Positions 25,147 to 34,928 are shown, numbered from the stretch's first letter. The stretch: DNA of 64,000 nt from Winogradskyella eximia (GCF_003386165.1 NZ_QRDV01000001.1:1221027-1285026); one strand, 5' to 3'. Numbers and translations: made by a program. The notes: a model not told the origin generated them from the sequence alone.

Positions 25147-26172
25147 TTAAGAAATATCAGCGCTTTTTACAGTTTTAATAATTCTTCCTGCAATCTTATA
25201 TGGATCACCATTAGAAGCTGGTCTTCTATCTTCTAACCAACCTTTCCAGCCTTTCTCTACTACGATAATTGGTATACGGATTGAAGCACCTCTATCTGAA
25301 ACTCCCCAAGAAAAATCAGTAATGGCAGCTGTTTCATGTAAGCCTGTTAAACGTTGGTCGTTAAACTCACCATAAACTTCAATATGTTCTTTTACAACCG
25401 GACGGAAAGCTTCACAAATTTTAGCATAAGTCTCTTTATCTCCACATGTTCTTAAAACTTCGTTAGAGAAATTAGCATGCATACCAGAACCATTCCAGTC
25501 CATATCCTTACCTAATGGTTTCGGATGGTATTCAATATAGTAACCATACTTTTCAGTTAAACGATCTAATAAGTATCTAGCAATCCAAATTTCGTCTCCA
25601 GCTTTTTTGGCACCTTTAGCAAATAATTGGAATTCCCATTGACCTGAGGCAACTTCTTGATTAATACCTTCAAAGTTTAAACCAGCATCGATACATAAAT
25701 TTGCATGCTCTTCAACTAAAGCTCTACCGTGAGTATGTAATCCTCCAACAGAACAATAATACATACCTTGAGGCGCAGGATAACCACCAATAGGGAATCC
25801 TAAAGGCAATTGTGTTTTAGTATCCATAATAAAGTATTCTTGCTCAAAACCAAACCAGAAATCATTATCATCATCATCAATAGTAGCTCTACCATTAGAA
25901 ACATGAGGTGTGCCATCAGCATTTAAAACTTCATTCATGACTAAGTATCCATTAATTCTGTCTGGATCTGGGTAAATCGCTACAGGTTTTAATAAACAGT
26001 CAGAAGATCCACCTTCGGCTTGTCTTGTTGATGAGCCATCAAAAGACCACATACCTAATTCTTCTAAAGTACCTTTAAAGTTTTCGTGCTCTTCTACTTT
26101 GGTCTTACTTCTCATATTTTGAGTTGGGAAGTAACCATCTAACCAAATGTATTCTAATTTAATTTTTGCCAT
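25147..26172 (-). CDS. Glutamine synthetase, type II (eukaryote-like)
   Basis: A 341-residue enzyme that makes glutamine from glutamate, ammonia and ATP. Size and motifs are those of GSII: MAKIKLEYIWLDGY at the start, WSFDGSSTRQAEGGSSD, GFEQEYFI with the metal-binding glutamates, DWNGSGMHANFS and RGASIRIP. It lacks the adenylylation-site region of long GSI proteins. It is divergent from the GSIII gene with 180 bases between the start codons, so this organism carries two unrelated-length glutamine synthetases side by side. A possible minus-strand promoter (TTTG then AATATTTG) lies upstream but is weak. Confidence 0.92.
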   Translation of the reverse strand: MAKIKLEYIWLDGYFPTQNMRSKTKVEEHENFKGTLEELGMWSFDGSSTRQAEGGSSDCLLKPVAIYPDPDRINGYLVMNEVLNADGTPHVSNGRATIDDDDNDFWFGFEQEYFIMDTKTQLPLGFPIGGYPAPQGMYYCSVGGLHTHGRALVEEHANLCIDAGLNFEGINQEVASGQWEFQLFAKGAKKAGDEIWIARYLLDRLTEKYGYYIEYHPKPLGKDMDWNGSGMHANFSNEVLRTCGDKETYAKICEAFRPVVKEHIEVYGEFNDQRLTGLHETAAITDFSWGVSDRGASIRIPIIVVEKGWKGWLEDRRPASNGDPYKIAGRIIKTVKSADIS

Positions 26173-26303
26173 AATGAAATTTTGTTTATATCTAAAAATA
26201 TTATTACAAATATTGCTTTTTTTTTCTTTCGGTCAAAAAAAATAGGGCATTTTAGATGAAATGTTATTAATTATTGTTGAGAACCCTAATTTTTGGTGGG
26301 TGA

Positions 26304-26334
26304 TTGTTCAAATTTTAAATATTTCGTATTTTTG
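26304..26334 (+). promoter_or_regulatory. Promoter of the GSIII gene
   Basis: TTG (26304-26306) and TATTTTTG (26327-26334) are 20 bases apart. The -7 element ends 18 bases before the ATG at 26353, which also shows that the upstream part of the open frame (from 26293) is not translated. Confidence 0.75.
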
Positions 26335-26352
26335 AACAAAAATATTATCAAT

Positions 26353-28539
26353 ATGTCAACACTTAGATTTCATGCTATAAAAAAATCTTTAAAAAGGAAA
26401 CCAGTAAAGATTAAAGCAGAAAAACGACGTTCTGAAATTTTTGGTCAGAATGTGTTTAATGAAGCCGCAATGCGTCAGTATTTAACTAAAACGGCATTGA
26501 CGAGTATAATGGGAGCTGTCGAAAAAGGTACAAAGATTGATCGATTAGTAGCAGATCATATTTCTACCGGAATGAAAGAATGGGCAATTTCTAAAGGGGC
26601 AACACATTATACACATTGGTTTCAACCATTAACAGGTGCTACAGCCGAAAAACATGATGCTTTTTTTGAAACAATAGGAGATGGACTTGCTATTGAGAAA
26701 TTTGGAGGAGACCAATTAGTGCAACAAGAACCAGATGCTTCTAGTTTTCCTAATGGAGGAATTAGAAACACATTTGAAGCTAGAGGTTACACGGCTTGGG
26801 ATCCAACGTCTCCAGCTTTTATATATGGTACAACATTATGTATTCCTACCGTTTTTGTATCCTACACAGGAGAAGCGTTAGATAATAAAACTCCACTTTT
26901 ACGTGCGCTACAAGTAATGGATAATGCAGCTGTTGCAATTTGTAAATACTTTGATAAAAATGTTAAAAAAGTAAATGCTTCCTTGGGTTGGGAGCAAGAG
27001 TATTTTTTAATAGATAGTGACTTAGCGGCTTCGAGACCAGATATTGTATTAACAGGTAGAACACTTTTAGGGCATTCTCCAGCAAAAGGTCAGCAGCTTG
27101 ATGATCATTATTTTGGTACTATTCCTAATAGAGCGATGTCTTATATGCGAGATTTAGAGAATGAATGTATGTTGCTTGGTATTCCTGTAAAAACAAGGCA
27201 TAATGAAGTCGCACCAAATCAGTTTGAATTGGCTCCAATATTTGAGGAAGCAAATTTAGCTGTAGACCATAACTCATTGTTAATGGATGTGATGCAAAAA
27301 ATAGCAAAGCGTCATAATTTTAAAGTATTGTTGCACGAAAAACCGTTTGCAGGTGTTAATGGTTCTGGTAAGCATAACAATTGGAGTTTAAGTACAAATA
27401 CAGGTGTTAATTTGTTGTCACCTGGTAAAACTCCTATGAGTAATTTACAGTTTTTAACCTTCTTTATTAACACCATAAAAGCAGTACAAACTCACGAAGA
27501 ATTATTAAGAGCAGCAATTGCTTCAGCAAGTAATGATCATCGTTTAGGTGCAAATGAAGCACCACCTGCAATAATTTCTATTTTTATTGGAGAGCAATTA
27601 ACAAAAGTATTAGAAGAGCTAGAAAGCGTTTCTAAAGGGAAATTATCGCCTCAAGAAAAAACAGATTTAAAATTGAATGTAGTTGGTAAAATTCCGGAGA
27701 TATTGTTAGATAATACAGACAGAAATAGAACTTCACCGTTTGCATTTACAGGTAATAAATTCGAGTTTAGAGCAGTTGGTTCTACAGCCAATTGTGCTAA
27801 TCCCATGACTGTTTTAAATACCATAGTTGCTCAGCAGCTAATGGATTTTAAAGTTGAAGTGGACGAGTTAATTGATAAAAAGACCATGAAAAAAGATGAT
27901 GCTATCTTTAATGTGTTAAGAGAATACATTAAAACATCTAAAGCTATTCTTTTTGAAGGTAACGGTTATGGAGACGCATGGGAAAAGGAAGCTAAAAAGC
28001 GAGGATTGAGTAATAATAAAACGACTCCAGAAGCACTGAAAATTAAAATTGCAAAATCTTCAATTGATCTTTTTGAGAGTTTAGGAGTAATGAATAAGGT
28101 AGAGTCTGAAGCACGTTATGAAATTGAAATGGAAGAATATATTCTACATATTCAAATAGAAAGTCGTGTTATCGGAGATATTGCAAGAAACCATATTGTA
28201 CCAACAGCTGTTCGTTATCAAAATATATTGATAGAAAATGTTACTGGCCTTAAAACTATTTATGGAGATAAGTTTAAGGATTTTGCCAAAGAGCAATTAT
28301 CGATTATTGAACAGATTTCTCATCATATCGAAGCGATAAATTCATTAGTTACTAAAATGACGGATGCACGTAAGTCGCTCAATAAACAAACAGATATAGA
28401 AAAGAAAGCTAATGGCTATTGTAATAAAGTAAAACCATTGTTTGAAGAGATTAGATATCACTGTGATAAACTAGAATTAATGATAGATGATGAGCTTTGG
28501 CCTCTAACCAAATATAGAGAGTTATTGTTTACTAAATGA
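26353..28539 (+). CDS. glnN: Glutamine synthetase, type III
   Basis: A 728-residue GSIII, the large glutamine synthetase first known from Bacteroides. Diagnostic parts are the long N-terminus (SEIFGQNVFNEAAMRQYL), THWFQPLTGATAEKHD, SLGWEQEYFLID, RHNEVAPNQFELAP, VNGSGKHNNWSL and the PFAFTGNKFEFRAVGS segment. The C-terminal 200 residues form the helical extension typical of the class. The start at 26353 is chosen because the promoter lies between it and the open end of the frame. It is divergent from a GSII gene; regulation by nitrogen status is likely but no operator was identified. Confidence 0.93.
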   Translation: MSTLRFHAIKKSLKRKPVKIKAEKRRSEIFGQNVFNEAAMRQYLTKTALTSIMGAVEKGTKIDRLVADHISTGMKEWAISKGATHYTHWFQPLTGATAEKHDAFFETIGDGLAIEKFGGDQLVQQEPDASSFPNGGIRNTFEARGYTAWDPTSPAFIYGTTLCIPTVFVSYTGEALDNKTPLLRALQVMDNAAVAICKYFDKNVKKVNASLGWEQEYFLIDSDLAASRPDIVLTGRTLLGHSPAKGQQLDDHYFGTIPNRAMSYMRDLENECMLLGIPVKTRHNEVAPNQFELAPIFEEANLAVDHNSLLMDVMQKIAKRHNFKVLLHEKPFAGVNGSGKHNNWSLSTNTGVNLLSPGKTPMSNLQFLTFFINTIKAVQTHEELLRAAIASASNDHRLGANEAPPAIISIFIGEQLTKVLEELESVSKGKLSPQEKTDLKLNVVGKIPEILLDNTDRNRTSPFAFTGNKFEFRAVGSTANCANPMTVLNTIVAQQLMDFKVEVDELIDKKTMKKDDAIFNVLREYIKTSKAILFEGNGYGDAWEKEAKKRGLSNNKTTPEALKIKIAKSSIDLFESLGVMNKVESEARYEIEMEEYILHIQIESRVIGDIARNHIVPTAVRYQNILIENVTGLKTIYGDKFKDFAKEQLSIIEQISHHIEAINSLVTKMTDARKSLNKQTDIEKKANGYCNKVKPLFEEIRYHCDKLELMIDDELWPLTKYRELLFTK

Positions 28540-28764
28540 TAACATTTCAGTGACTTAAGGCTGTTTTAATGATAACTAAGTATTAATGCATACGTACTAC
28601 TACGTATAAAATGACATAAACTAATTGTGTTTTGTGTCGTTTGTCGATAACTTCAAACTTATCATCGAAAAGGTAGTGGTTTCGTGCTAAATAATTGAAA
28701 ATAACCATTTTCAAACTGCGATTGTTCCGTACTTTTGTAGGGCTATTAATCAATATTTGTAAAA

Positions 28765-28902
28765 ATGAAAAAGTTACTACTTAGTGTAGCTATACTTGTA
28801 GGTGCAACTCTAATTCTTTCACAAGGTAAATCTGATGATTTAAACAAAGTGACAAAGGATGATGTTGTTAACATACAATCAGCGCTACAAGCTGAATCTT
28901 AA
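28765..28902 (+). CDS. Small exported peptide, 45 residues
   Basis: An ATG-to-TAA frame encoding 45 residues: a signal-like N-terminus (MKKLLLSVAILVGATLILSQ) followed by a 25-residue hydrophilic tail rich in Asp, Lys and Ser. A -7 element TACTTTTG lies at 28730-28737, 28 bases ahead of the ATG, and a strong terminator follows 35 bases after the stop codon. Promoter, ORF and terminator fit together as an independent unit, which is why I call it despite its length. Function is unknown. Confidence 0.6.
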   Translation: MKKLLLSVAILVGATLILSQGKSDDLNKVTKDDVVNIQSALQAES

Positions 28903-28937
28903 AAAGTCAAAAAGTATTTATTACTATTAAGATAATA

Positions 28938-28970
28938 GGATGAAATCGATAATTCGGTTTCATCCTTTTT
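28938..28970 (+). terminator. Terminator of the 45-residue peptide gene
   Basis: An 11-bp stem (28938-28948 with 28955-28965, one G-U) with a six-base loop and a run of T. Confidence 0.85.
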
Positions 28971-29080
28971 TATTTTTAAAATTTTAATTATTGATTTTCA
29001 GTATTTTATAAATATTTATATATATTGCCAACCCTTCAAAAATCTACGCAGGAATAGACTTATCTTCTAATTAAAGATAT

Positions 29081-29755
29081 ATGATTCCTAAATTCAATGC
29101 AATTGTATTAAGTATTGCAATGATTTTTATCTTTTTTAATTCAGCGTTTTCACAAGATGAAGACGCAAAAAGTGAAAAAACGATTAATCGAAGATATGCT
29201 TTCTTCAATTTACGAGGGTCCAATGCTATAGATGCAGCAGCTGGTTCTTTAATGGTGGAAGGTGATTCTCCAAAATCGGAGTTTGCTTTATATTTTAGAA
29301 TAGGTTATAAACGCCATCTTACCAGTCACCTAAATATTAACTTTACTTTCAATAAATACGACGTTGTAATTAAAGAGGATTACAATGAAGGTTTTATGTC
29401 TTTCGATTTAAATTTAGAATTCTTGTTTAGCCCATCTACAAAATTTACACCTTTCATATATGCAGGTGCAGGATATAATGCTTCTAATTATTTTGTAAGT
29501 ACAACCTATAAAGCTCAAGGAGGTATAGGTTTTGAGTTTATGGTAGTGGAGGGAGTTGGTTTAAAACTTTTAGGTGAATATAATTATATGCTTACAGATG
29601 AAATTGATGGAATTATAGAAGGGAACACGGATGATGTGTTGCTTAGAATGGGATTAGGGCTTAATATTTACTTTGGTGGTAACAAGAAAAAAGAAGCGTT
29701 ACGGAGAAAAATGAAAACTGTAATTAATTCCAACCTAATCATTCCTTATAATTAA
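29081..29755 (+). CDS. Predicted outer-membrane beta-barrel protein
   Basis: A 224-residue protein with a signal peptide ending near FFNSAFSQD and a body of alternating amphipathic strands (YFRIGYKRHL, LNINFTFNKY, FTPFIYAGAGYN, GIGFEFMVVEGVGL, LLRMGLGLNIYFGG), the pattern of small eight-stranded barrels such as OmpW/OmpX types. A short basic tail follows the last strand, which is unusual for a barrel. No neighbouring gene gives a functional clue; purM follows after 44 bases with its own promoter element. Confidence 0.7.
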   Translation: MIPKFNAIVLSIAMIFIFFNSAFSQDEDAKSEKTINRRYAFFNLRGSNAIDAAAGSLMVEGDSPKSEFALYFRIGYKRHLTSHLNINFTFNKYDVVIKEDYNEGFMSFDLNLEFLFSPSTKFTPFIYAGAGYNASNYFVSTTYKAQGGIGFEFMVVEGVGLKLLGEYNYMLTDEIDGIIEGNTDDVLLRMGLGLNIYFGGNKKKEALRRKMKTVINSNLIIPYN

Positions 29756-29799
29756 ACGCAATTCTTACTTTTGCAAGACCAATACAAATAAAAAGTTCC

Positions 29800-30978
29800 A
29801 TGAGTAATTCGGTTAGTAAAAGATATGCACAAAGAGGTGTTTCTGCTTCAAAAGAAGATGTCCATAACGCAATTAAGAATATTGATAAAGGTTTATTTCC
29901 TAAAGCATTCTGTAAAATAGTACCAGATTATTTAACCAATGATAATGAGTATTGTCTTATTATGCATGCAGATGGAGCTGGTACAAAATCGTCTTTAGCT
30001 TACATGTATTGGAAAGAAACTGGAGATTTATCCGTTTGGAAAGGTATAGCACAAGATGCCCTAATTATGAATATTGACGACTTACTTTGTGTTGGTGCAA
30101 CTGATAATATTATGCTATCATCAACCATAGGTAGGAATAAAAATTTAATTCCTGGTGAGGTTATTTCTGCTATTATTAACGGAACAGAAGATTTAATAGA
30201 AGATTTAAAATCCTTTGGTGTTACCATTCATTCAACTGGTGGAGAAACTGCAGATGTCGGAGATTTAGTAAGAACCATTATTGTAGATTCTACGGTAACA
30301 GCTCGCATAAAGCGCAGTGATGTTATTGATAATGCAAATATAGTTGCAGGTGATGTAATTGTAGGTTTAGAATCTTTTGGACAAGCAACTTATGAAACCG
30401 AATATAATGGAGGAATGGGTAGTAATGGATTAACTTCAGCAAGACACGATGTGTTTTCTAAATATTTAGCAAAAAAATATCCTGAAAGCTATGATGCAGC
30501 TGTACCAGAAGATTTAGTGTATTCTGGAAAAACAAAACTTACAGATGCTGTTGAAAATTCACCAATAGATGCAGGTAAACTAGTGCTTTCTCCTACTAGA
30601 ACCTATGCGCCAATAATAAAAGCAATTTTAAATAAATACAATAGTGATGTTATTCACGGCATGGTGCACTGTAGTGGTGGTGCGCAAACTAAGATTCTTC
30701 ATTTTATAGATCACCTTCATATTATAAAAGATAATATGTTCAATATTCCACCGTTATTTAAGCTCATTCAAGAACAATCTAAAACGGATTGGAAAGAAAT
30801 GTATCAAGTATTTAACTGTGGTCATCGTATGGAGCTTTATGTAAAACCAGAAGAAGCAAATGCAATTATTGAGATCTCTAAGTCTTTTAATGTAGATGCT
30901 AAAATTATTGGTAGGGTAGAAGCTTCAGAACAAAAGAAGCTTACCATAAAAAGCGAATATGGAACGTTTGATTATTAA
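29800..30978 (+). CDS. purM: Phosphoribosylformylglycinamidine cyclo-ligase (AIR synthetase)
   Basis: A 392-residue enzyme of the AIR-synthase superfamily that closes the imidazole ring in purine synthesis using ATP. Motifs include YAQRGVSASKEDV at the start, HADGAGTKSSLAY (phosphate loop) and HSTGGETADVGDL (nucleotide site). It is longer than the E. coli enzyme (345 residues), as usual in Bacteroidota. A TACTTTTG element at 29766-29773 is well placed to drive it. Eleven bases separate it from the DUF3078 gene, so the two may be cotranscribed. Confidence 0.9.
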   Translation: MSNSVSKRYAQRGVSASKEDVHNAIKNIDKGLFPKAFCKIVPDYLTNDNEYCLIMHADGAGTKSSLAYMYWKETGDLSVWKGIAQDALIMNIDDLLCVGATDNIMLSSTIGRNKNLIPGEVISAIINGTEDLIEDLKSFGVTIHSTGGETADVGDLVRTIIVDSTVTARIKRSDVIDNANIVAGDVIVGLESFGQATYETEYNGGMGSNGLTSARHDVFSKYLAKKYPESYDAAVPEDLVYSGKTKLTDAVENSPIDAGKLVLSPTRTYAPIIKAILNKYNSDVIHGMVHCSGGAQTKILHFIDHLHIIKDNMFNIPPLFKLIQEQSKTDWKEMYQVFNCGHRMELYVKPEEANAIIEISKSFNVDAKIIGRVEASEQKKLTIKSEYGTFDY

Positions 30979-30988
30979 TTTTTAAGGT

Positions 30989-31993
30989 ATGAAAAGCTAT
31001 TCGTGGTTTCTTTTTGGAGTATTTATTTTGTGTACAGGTATCTTATCAGCACAACCAGATTCACTATATTTTAAAAAGAAAAAACAAGCGCCTATTAAGT
31101 TGGGTTGGAGAACAAAAAAAGAAGTTGGCTTAAATCTTAATCAGGTGTCTTTTACCAACTGGAATTCTGGTGGTACCAATTCAATTTCGGGCATAATAGT
31201 TGGTAAAGCTGAGGCAAAATACAAACAAGAAAAATGGTTCTGGAACTCTAACTTTAATGTGCGTTATGGTTTAAATAAGCAAGATGCTGAAGTCATTAAA
31301 AAAACGGATGATGTTATAGAAGTGATTTCTAATGTTGGACTAGAAAAAGATTCTAAAAGTAATTGGTTTTATTCTGCTCGATTTAGTCTTAATACACAGT
31401 TAGCTAATGGTTATAACTATCCTGATAGAGATAATCCTATTTCAAGGTTTTTGGCTCCTGGATATATGTTTTTTGGTTTAGGTATGGAATACGGAAGACA
31501 TATTGAACGCTTGTCTTTTTATGCGTCTCCATTCACTTTAAAAACGACTTTTGTTTTAGATAAAGACTTAGCTAATAAAGGAGCATTTGGTGTTGATCCA
31601 GCAATTTATGATTTAGAAGGTAATATTCTTAAGGATGGAAAAAAGGTAAGACAAGAATTGGGTATTCTTTTAACTAATCAATTTCAGGAAGAAGTATTTG
31701 AAAATATAAAAATCACAAGTCTTTTACGCTTGTATACAGACTACATCAACAGTTTTGGAAATATTGATGTAGAATGGGAGCTTAACTTAGATATGAAAGT
31801 GAACAAATTTGTAAAAGCTACATTAGGTTCTCACCTAAGGTATGATGATGATATTAAAGTTGAAGTAGAAACTAATGAAATAACCAACGAAGAGATTGTA
31901 ATTATTGGCCCAAAACTACAGTGGAAGCAAATTTTAGGAGTAGGTGTTGTGGTGGATTTAGATAATATTATTAAGTCAAATACGTCCTCATAA
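30989..31993 (+). CDS. DUF3078 outer-membrane protein
   Basis: A 334-residue protein with a signal peptide (to about LSAQ) followed by the DUF3078 signature: GWRTKKEVGLNLNQVSFTNW and NSGGTNSISG, then alternating strands (KWFWNSNFNVRYGLN, FYASPFTLKTTFVLD). The family is found almost only in Bacteroidota and is predicted to form an outer-membrane barrel of unknown function. It follows purM closely but has no obvious metabolic link with it. It converges on the ABC ATPase gene, with 21 bases between their ends. Confidence 0.82.
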   Translation: MKSYSWFLFGVFILCTGILSAQPDSLYFKKKKQAPIKLGWRTKKEVGLNLNQVSFTNWNSGGTNSISGIIVGKAEAKYKQEKWFWNSNFNVRYGLNKQDAEVIKKTDDVIEVISNVGLEKDSKSNWFYSARFSLNTQLANGYNYPDRDNPISRFLAPGYMFFGLGMEYGRHIERLSFYASPFTLKTTFVLDKDLANKGAFGVDPAIYDLEGNILKDGKKVRQELGILLTNQFQEEVFENIKITSLLRLYTDYINSFGNIDVEWELNLDMKVNKFVKATLGSHLRYDDDIKVEVETNEITNEEIVIIGPKLQWKQILGVGVVVDLDNIIKSNTSS

Positions 31994-32014
31994 TATTCTA
32001 TAAAAGAGTTTAAT

Positions 32015-32677
32015 CTAATTTAGGGCACCTTCACTTAAATACTGGTAATCTTCAAGTTCGGTAAGCTTTTTAATCTGTTTTGTAGTACCATTTTGTAATA
32101 GATAGATAACGTCAGAAGCTTCAATTATGTGCTGATACATGTGATCTGAAATAATAATAGCTTTCATTTTCTTTTCTTCGGCAATGAGCTGTTTTATAGT
32201 TTCAATATGTAGAGGTGATAAATGTGAAAACGGTTCATCTAAAAATACAATCTTACTTTCTGATTTCAGAATAATATAAGTTTCAATAAGTCGCCTTTCA
32301 CCACCAGATAAGGCTTTAAATTTATGATTTTTGTAAATTGAAAAAGCATCGAATTTTTCAGTAAACACATCCCAATCAAGTGCATATAATTTAAAAATAA
32401 ACGATAATTTCATTCCGTTGGGAATAAAATTATATTGAGGTAAATATTTAGCAATTCCTGTTGAGTACAATGGTTTTAGTTGCGGTTTGTTATTTAACCT
32501 AATCAATTTATATTTTGGTTTTAAATTTCCAAATGCAATATTGAGCAAACTACTTTTACCACAGCCATTTCGGCCTAAGATTGCAGTCACTTTTCCTGTT
32601 TCTGCTTTTAAGTAAATACCGTTTAAAATGCGTTTGTTTTTAAAGTAAAGTTCTACATTGTCTAATTCAAATATCAT
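32015..32677 (-). CDS. ABC transporter ATP-binding protein
   Basis: A 220-residue stand-alone ATPase with Walker A GRNGCGKSS near residue 35, signature LSGGERR (residues about 125-131), Walker B KIVFLDEP and the switch histidine in IISDH. The length is typical for the ATP subunit of exporters of the CcmA/DrrA/bacitracin type. The only adjacent candidate partner is the 95-residue membrane protein upstream. A classical permease is not in the neighbourhood. Function is undefined. Confidence 0.87.
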   Translation of the reverse strand: MIFELDNVELYFKNKRILNGIYLKAETGKVTAILGRNGCGKSSLLNIAFGNLKPKYKLIRLNNKPQLKPLYSTGIAKYLPQYNFIPNGMKLSFIFKLYALDWDVFTEKFDAFSIYKNHKFKALSGGERRLIETYIILKSESKIVFLDEPFSHLSPLHIETIKQLIAEEKKMKAIIISDHMYQHIIEASDVIYLLQNGTTKQIKKLTELEDYQYLSEGALN

Positions 32678-32727
32678 TTAATATTTAGTGAAATATGTTT
32701 TATATACTTTCAAAATTTTATGAGAAC

Positions 32728-33015
32728 CTAAGTGAATTCTTTAAAAATAGTGAGGTAAATAACAGTTAAAAAGCAATCCACTATAAACATAATAGAAAAA
32801 AGCTTCAATGGCGAAATGCCTATATTTTTATAAAAGGTTAATTTTCGTTTGTTTGGAGTTTCACTCACGTAATACCATGCGAAAACCGTAAGAAATAGTT
32901 TAGTAGCAATTGCTGGTGCAATCTGTGCATTGAAAAATGCAACGACAACAGTTACCAGAAGCGACCAAACCACAAACGGCTTGTAAAATGATAGTATAGC
33001 TAGGAAACGATACAT
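32728..33015 (-). CDS. Small membrane protein, possible partner of the ABC ATPase
   Basis: A 95-residue protein with about three hydrophobic segments (residues 12-30, 36-48 and 72-90) and a central charged loop (VSETPNKRKLTFYKNIGIS). The loop resembles the short amphipathic element that couples ABC permeases to their ATPase, but no family was recognised. It begins just ahead of the ATPase gene (51-base gap, same strand), which is the main reason to link the two. It is much shorter than any standard ABC permease. Confidence 0.6.
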   Translation of the reverse strand: MYRFLAILSFYKPFVVWSLLVTVVVAFFNAQIAPAIATKLFLTVFAWYYVSETPNKRKLTFYKNIGISPLKLFSIMFIVDCFLTVIYLTIFKEFT

Positions 33016-33132
33016 ATTACATACTAAACGTTCATTTTAGAGTATTTATTTTTTGATTGTAAAAATGTCCTGATAATGGAAGCAAGAGAATCCATAAAAA
33101 AACGTATTTTTGAATTCCAATTTTGAAGAGAG

Positions 33133-34212
33133 ATGTTAGAGAAATTACAAATTATAAAACAACGATTTGATGAGGTAAATGACCTTATCATTCAACCAGA
33201 TATTATATCAGATCAGCAACGCTACACAAAGCTGATGAAAGAATACAAAGATCTTAAGCTAATTGTAGATAAAGGTGAGATTTATAAAGAAGCTACCGAT
33301 AACGTTACTGAAGCTGAAGAAATAATTGCTGATGGTTCTGATGCCGAAATGGTAGATATGGCCAAAATGCAACTTGAGGAGGCTAAAGAAACTATTGATA
33401 AATTAGAGGAAGAGATTCGTTTTATGTTGATTCCTAAAGATCCAGATGACGCTAAAAATGTGGTCGTTGAGGTACGTGCAGGAACAGGTGGAGATGAAGC
33501 TAGTATTTTTGCTGGTGATTTATACAGAATGTATTCTAAATATTGCAGTGATAAAGGCTGGAGAGTAGATGTTGTAAGTCAGAGTGATGGAACATCTGGT
33601 GGTTTTAAAGAAATAATTTTTGAAGTTTCTGGAGAAGATGTTTACGGAACCTTAAAGTTTGAAGCAGGTGTTCACCGTGTGCAACGTGTACCTCAGACAG
33701 AAACTCAAGGTCGTGTGCATACCAGTGCAGCAACCGTTATGGTATTACCAGAAGCAGAAGAATTTGATTATGAATTAGACATGACAGAAGTGCGTATTGA
33801 GCGTACTACATCAACTGGTCCTGGTGGTCAGTCGGTGAATACAACGTACTCAGCAATTAAGTTGCATCACGAGCCAACAGGAATGATTGTAAGTTGTCAA
33901 GATCAGAAATCATCTCACAAAAACTTAGAGAAAGCCTTAAAGGTTTTACGTTCGCGTTTATACGATTTAGAATTAGCAAAACAACAAGCTGCAGATTCTG
34001 AAAAACGTAAGAGTATGGTAAGTTCTGGTGATAGATCTGCTAAGATTAGAACCTACAATTATCCACAAGGACGAGTAACGGATCATAGAGTACCAGGTTT
34101 AACACTCTACGATTTGCAAAATATCATTAATGGTGATATTCAAAAAATAATTGACGAATTAATGTTAGCAGAAAACACCGAGTTGTTGAAAGCTAGCGAT
34201 GATGTAATTTAA
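33133..34212 (+). CDS. prfA: Peptide chain release factor 1
   Basis: A 359-residue class I release factor for UAA and UAG. The catalytic GGQ loop is present ([15 protein letters not shown], where the usual form is GAGGQHVN), and the codon-recognition tripeptide site reads PQT in VPQTETQGR, fitting the PxT of RF1 and not the SPF of RF2. RVHTSAATV and the C-terminal [13 protein letters not shown] are also typical. A TATTTTTG promoter element lies at 33105-33112. The length is standard. It heads a plus-strand run with the signal peptidase and pyrF. Confidence 0.95.
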   Translation: MLEKLQIIKQRFDEVNDLIIQPDIISDQQRYTKLMKEYKDLKLIVDKGEIYKEATDNVTEAEEIIADGSDAEMVDMAKMQLEEAKETIDKLEEEIRFMLIPKDPDDAKNVVVEVRAGTGGDEASIFAGDLYRMYSKYCSDKGWRVDVVSQSDGTSGGFKEIIFEVSGEDVYGTLKFEAGVHRVQRVPQTETQGRVHTSAATVMVLPEAEEFDYELDMTEVRIERTTSTGPGGQSVNTTYSAIKLHHEPTGMIVSCQDQKSSHKNLEKALKVLRSRLYDLELAKQQAADSEKRKSMVSSGDRSAKIRTYNYPQGRVTDHRVPGLTLYDLQNIINGDIQKIIDELMLAENTELLKASDDVI

Positions 34213-34245
34213 ACCAAATTCCTGCGAAAGCAGAAATCTAAATTA

Positions 34246-34926
34246 ATGAACTCAAAGAAAACCATTCTTTTTATTGTTATTGCTTTCTTCTCAGGAGTAT
34301 TGTTATTTAGATGGTCTGGTGTGTTGAAATCTTTTCATGTGGAGTCTACATCTAACGAACCGAATTTAAAACATGGATCAAGATTTTTGGGCTCTAGTTT
34401 AAGAAAGCCAGAACGATTAGATTTTGTGTATTTTAAGTTTTCTGATAGTTTAGATGCAGGAGGCATGACAATCGTTAAGAGGTTAATTGCTATACCAGGT
34501 GATACTTTAGAATGCAAAAACGGTTATTATTATATTAACGGTAATAATATTGATGAAGGAATAGATTTGAGATTTCAATACGAGATGACAACTGAATCTT
34601 TTAACGCTAACGTTCTTGGTAAAGTTGATAATCCTGAAGCATATCCTAGATATAATTCTGAAACAATTATAGTTTTTTTAGATGATTCTTTTGTGAAAAA
34701 TCTTCCTGTTAAATTAGAGCGATATTCTTCTTCTATAAGAGGTAACTTGTCAAAAGAAGTTTTTTCTAATCATATAGACTGGACAGTTAATAATTTTGGA
34801 CCAGTTGTATTACCTGAGGAGAAATATTTCTTTTCTGGTGATAATCGAGATAATTCGTATGATTCAAGATGGCGAGGATTTGTAGATGAAGATAATATTA
34901 GTGGAACTCTCATATTACAGTTTTAA
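34246..34926 (+). CDS. S26-family signal peptidase
   Basis: A 226-residue type I signal peptidase-like protein with a single N-terminal membrane helix (residues 6-24). The catalytic serine box reads STSNEPNLK (usual SMxPTL), the lysine box is [13 protein letters not shown], and the last box is [15 protein letters not shown], which is very well conserved. It is shorter than the flavobacterial LepB of about 500 residues and has a divergent serine box (Asn in place of Met), so it may have a special substrate set. It lies between prfA and pyrF and starts 33 bases after prfA, a gap that holds a short imperfect palindrome (ATTCCTGC ... GCAGAAAT). Confidence 0.85.
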   Translation: MNSKKTILFIVIAFFSGVLLFRWSGVLKSFHVESTSNEPNLKHGSRFLGSSLRKPERLDFVYFKFSDSLDAGGMTIVKRLIAIPGDTLECKNGYYYINGNNIDEGIDLRFQYEMTTESFNANVLGKVDNPEAYPRYNSETIIVFLDDSFVKNLPVKLERYSSSIRGNLSKEVFSNHIDWTVNNFGPVVLPEEKYFFSGDNRDNSYDSRWRGFVDEDNISGTLILQF

Positions 34927-34928
34927 AA

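Noticed and set aside
26293..26352. Longer start for the GSIII gene
   Set aside because: The promoter elements TTG and TATTTTTG fall within this stretch, so it is untranscribed or 5' leader.
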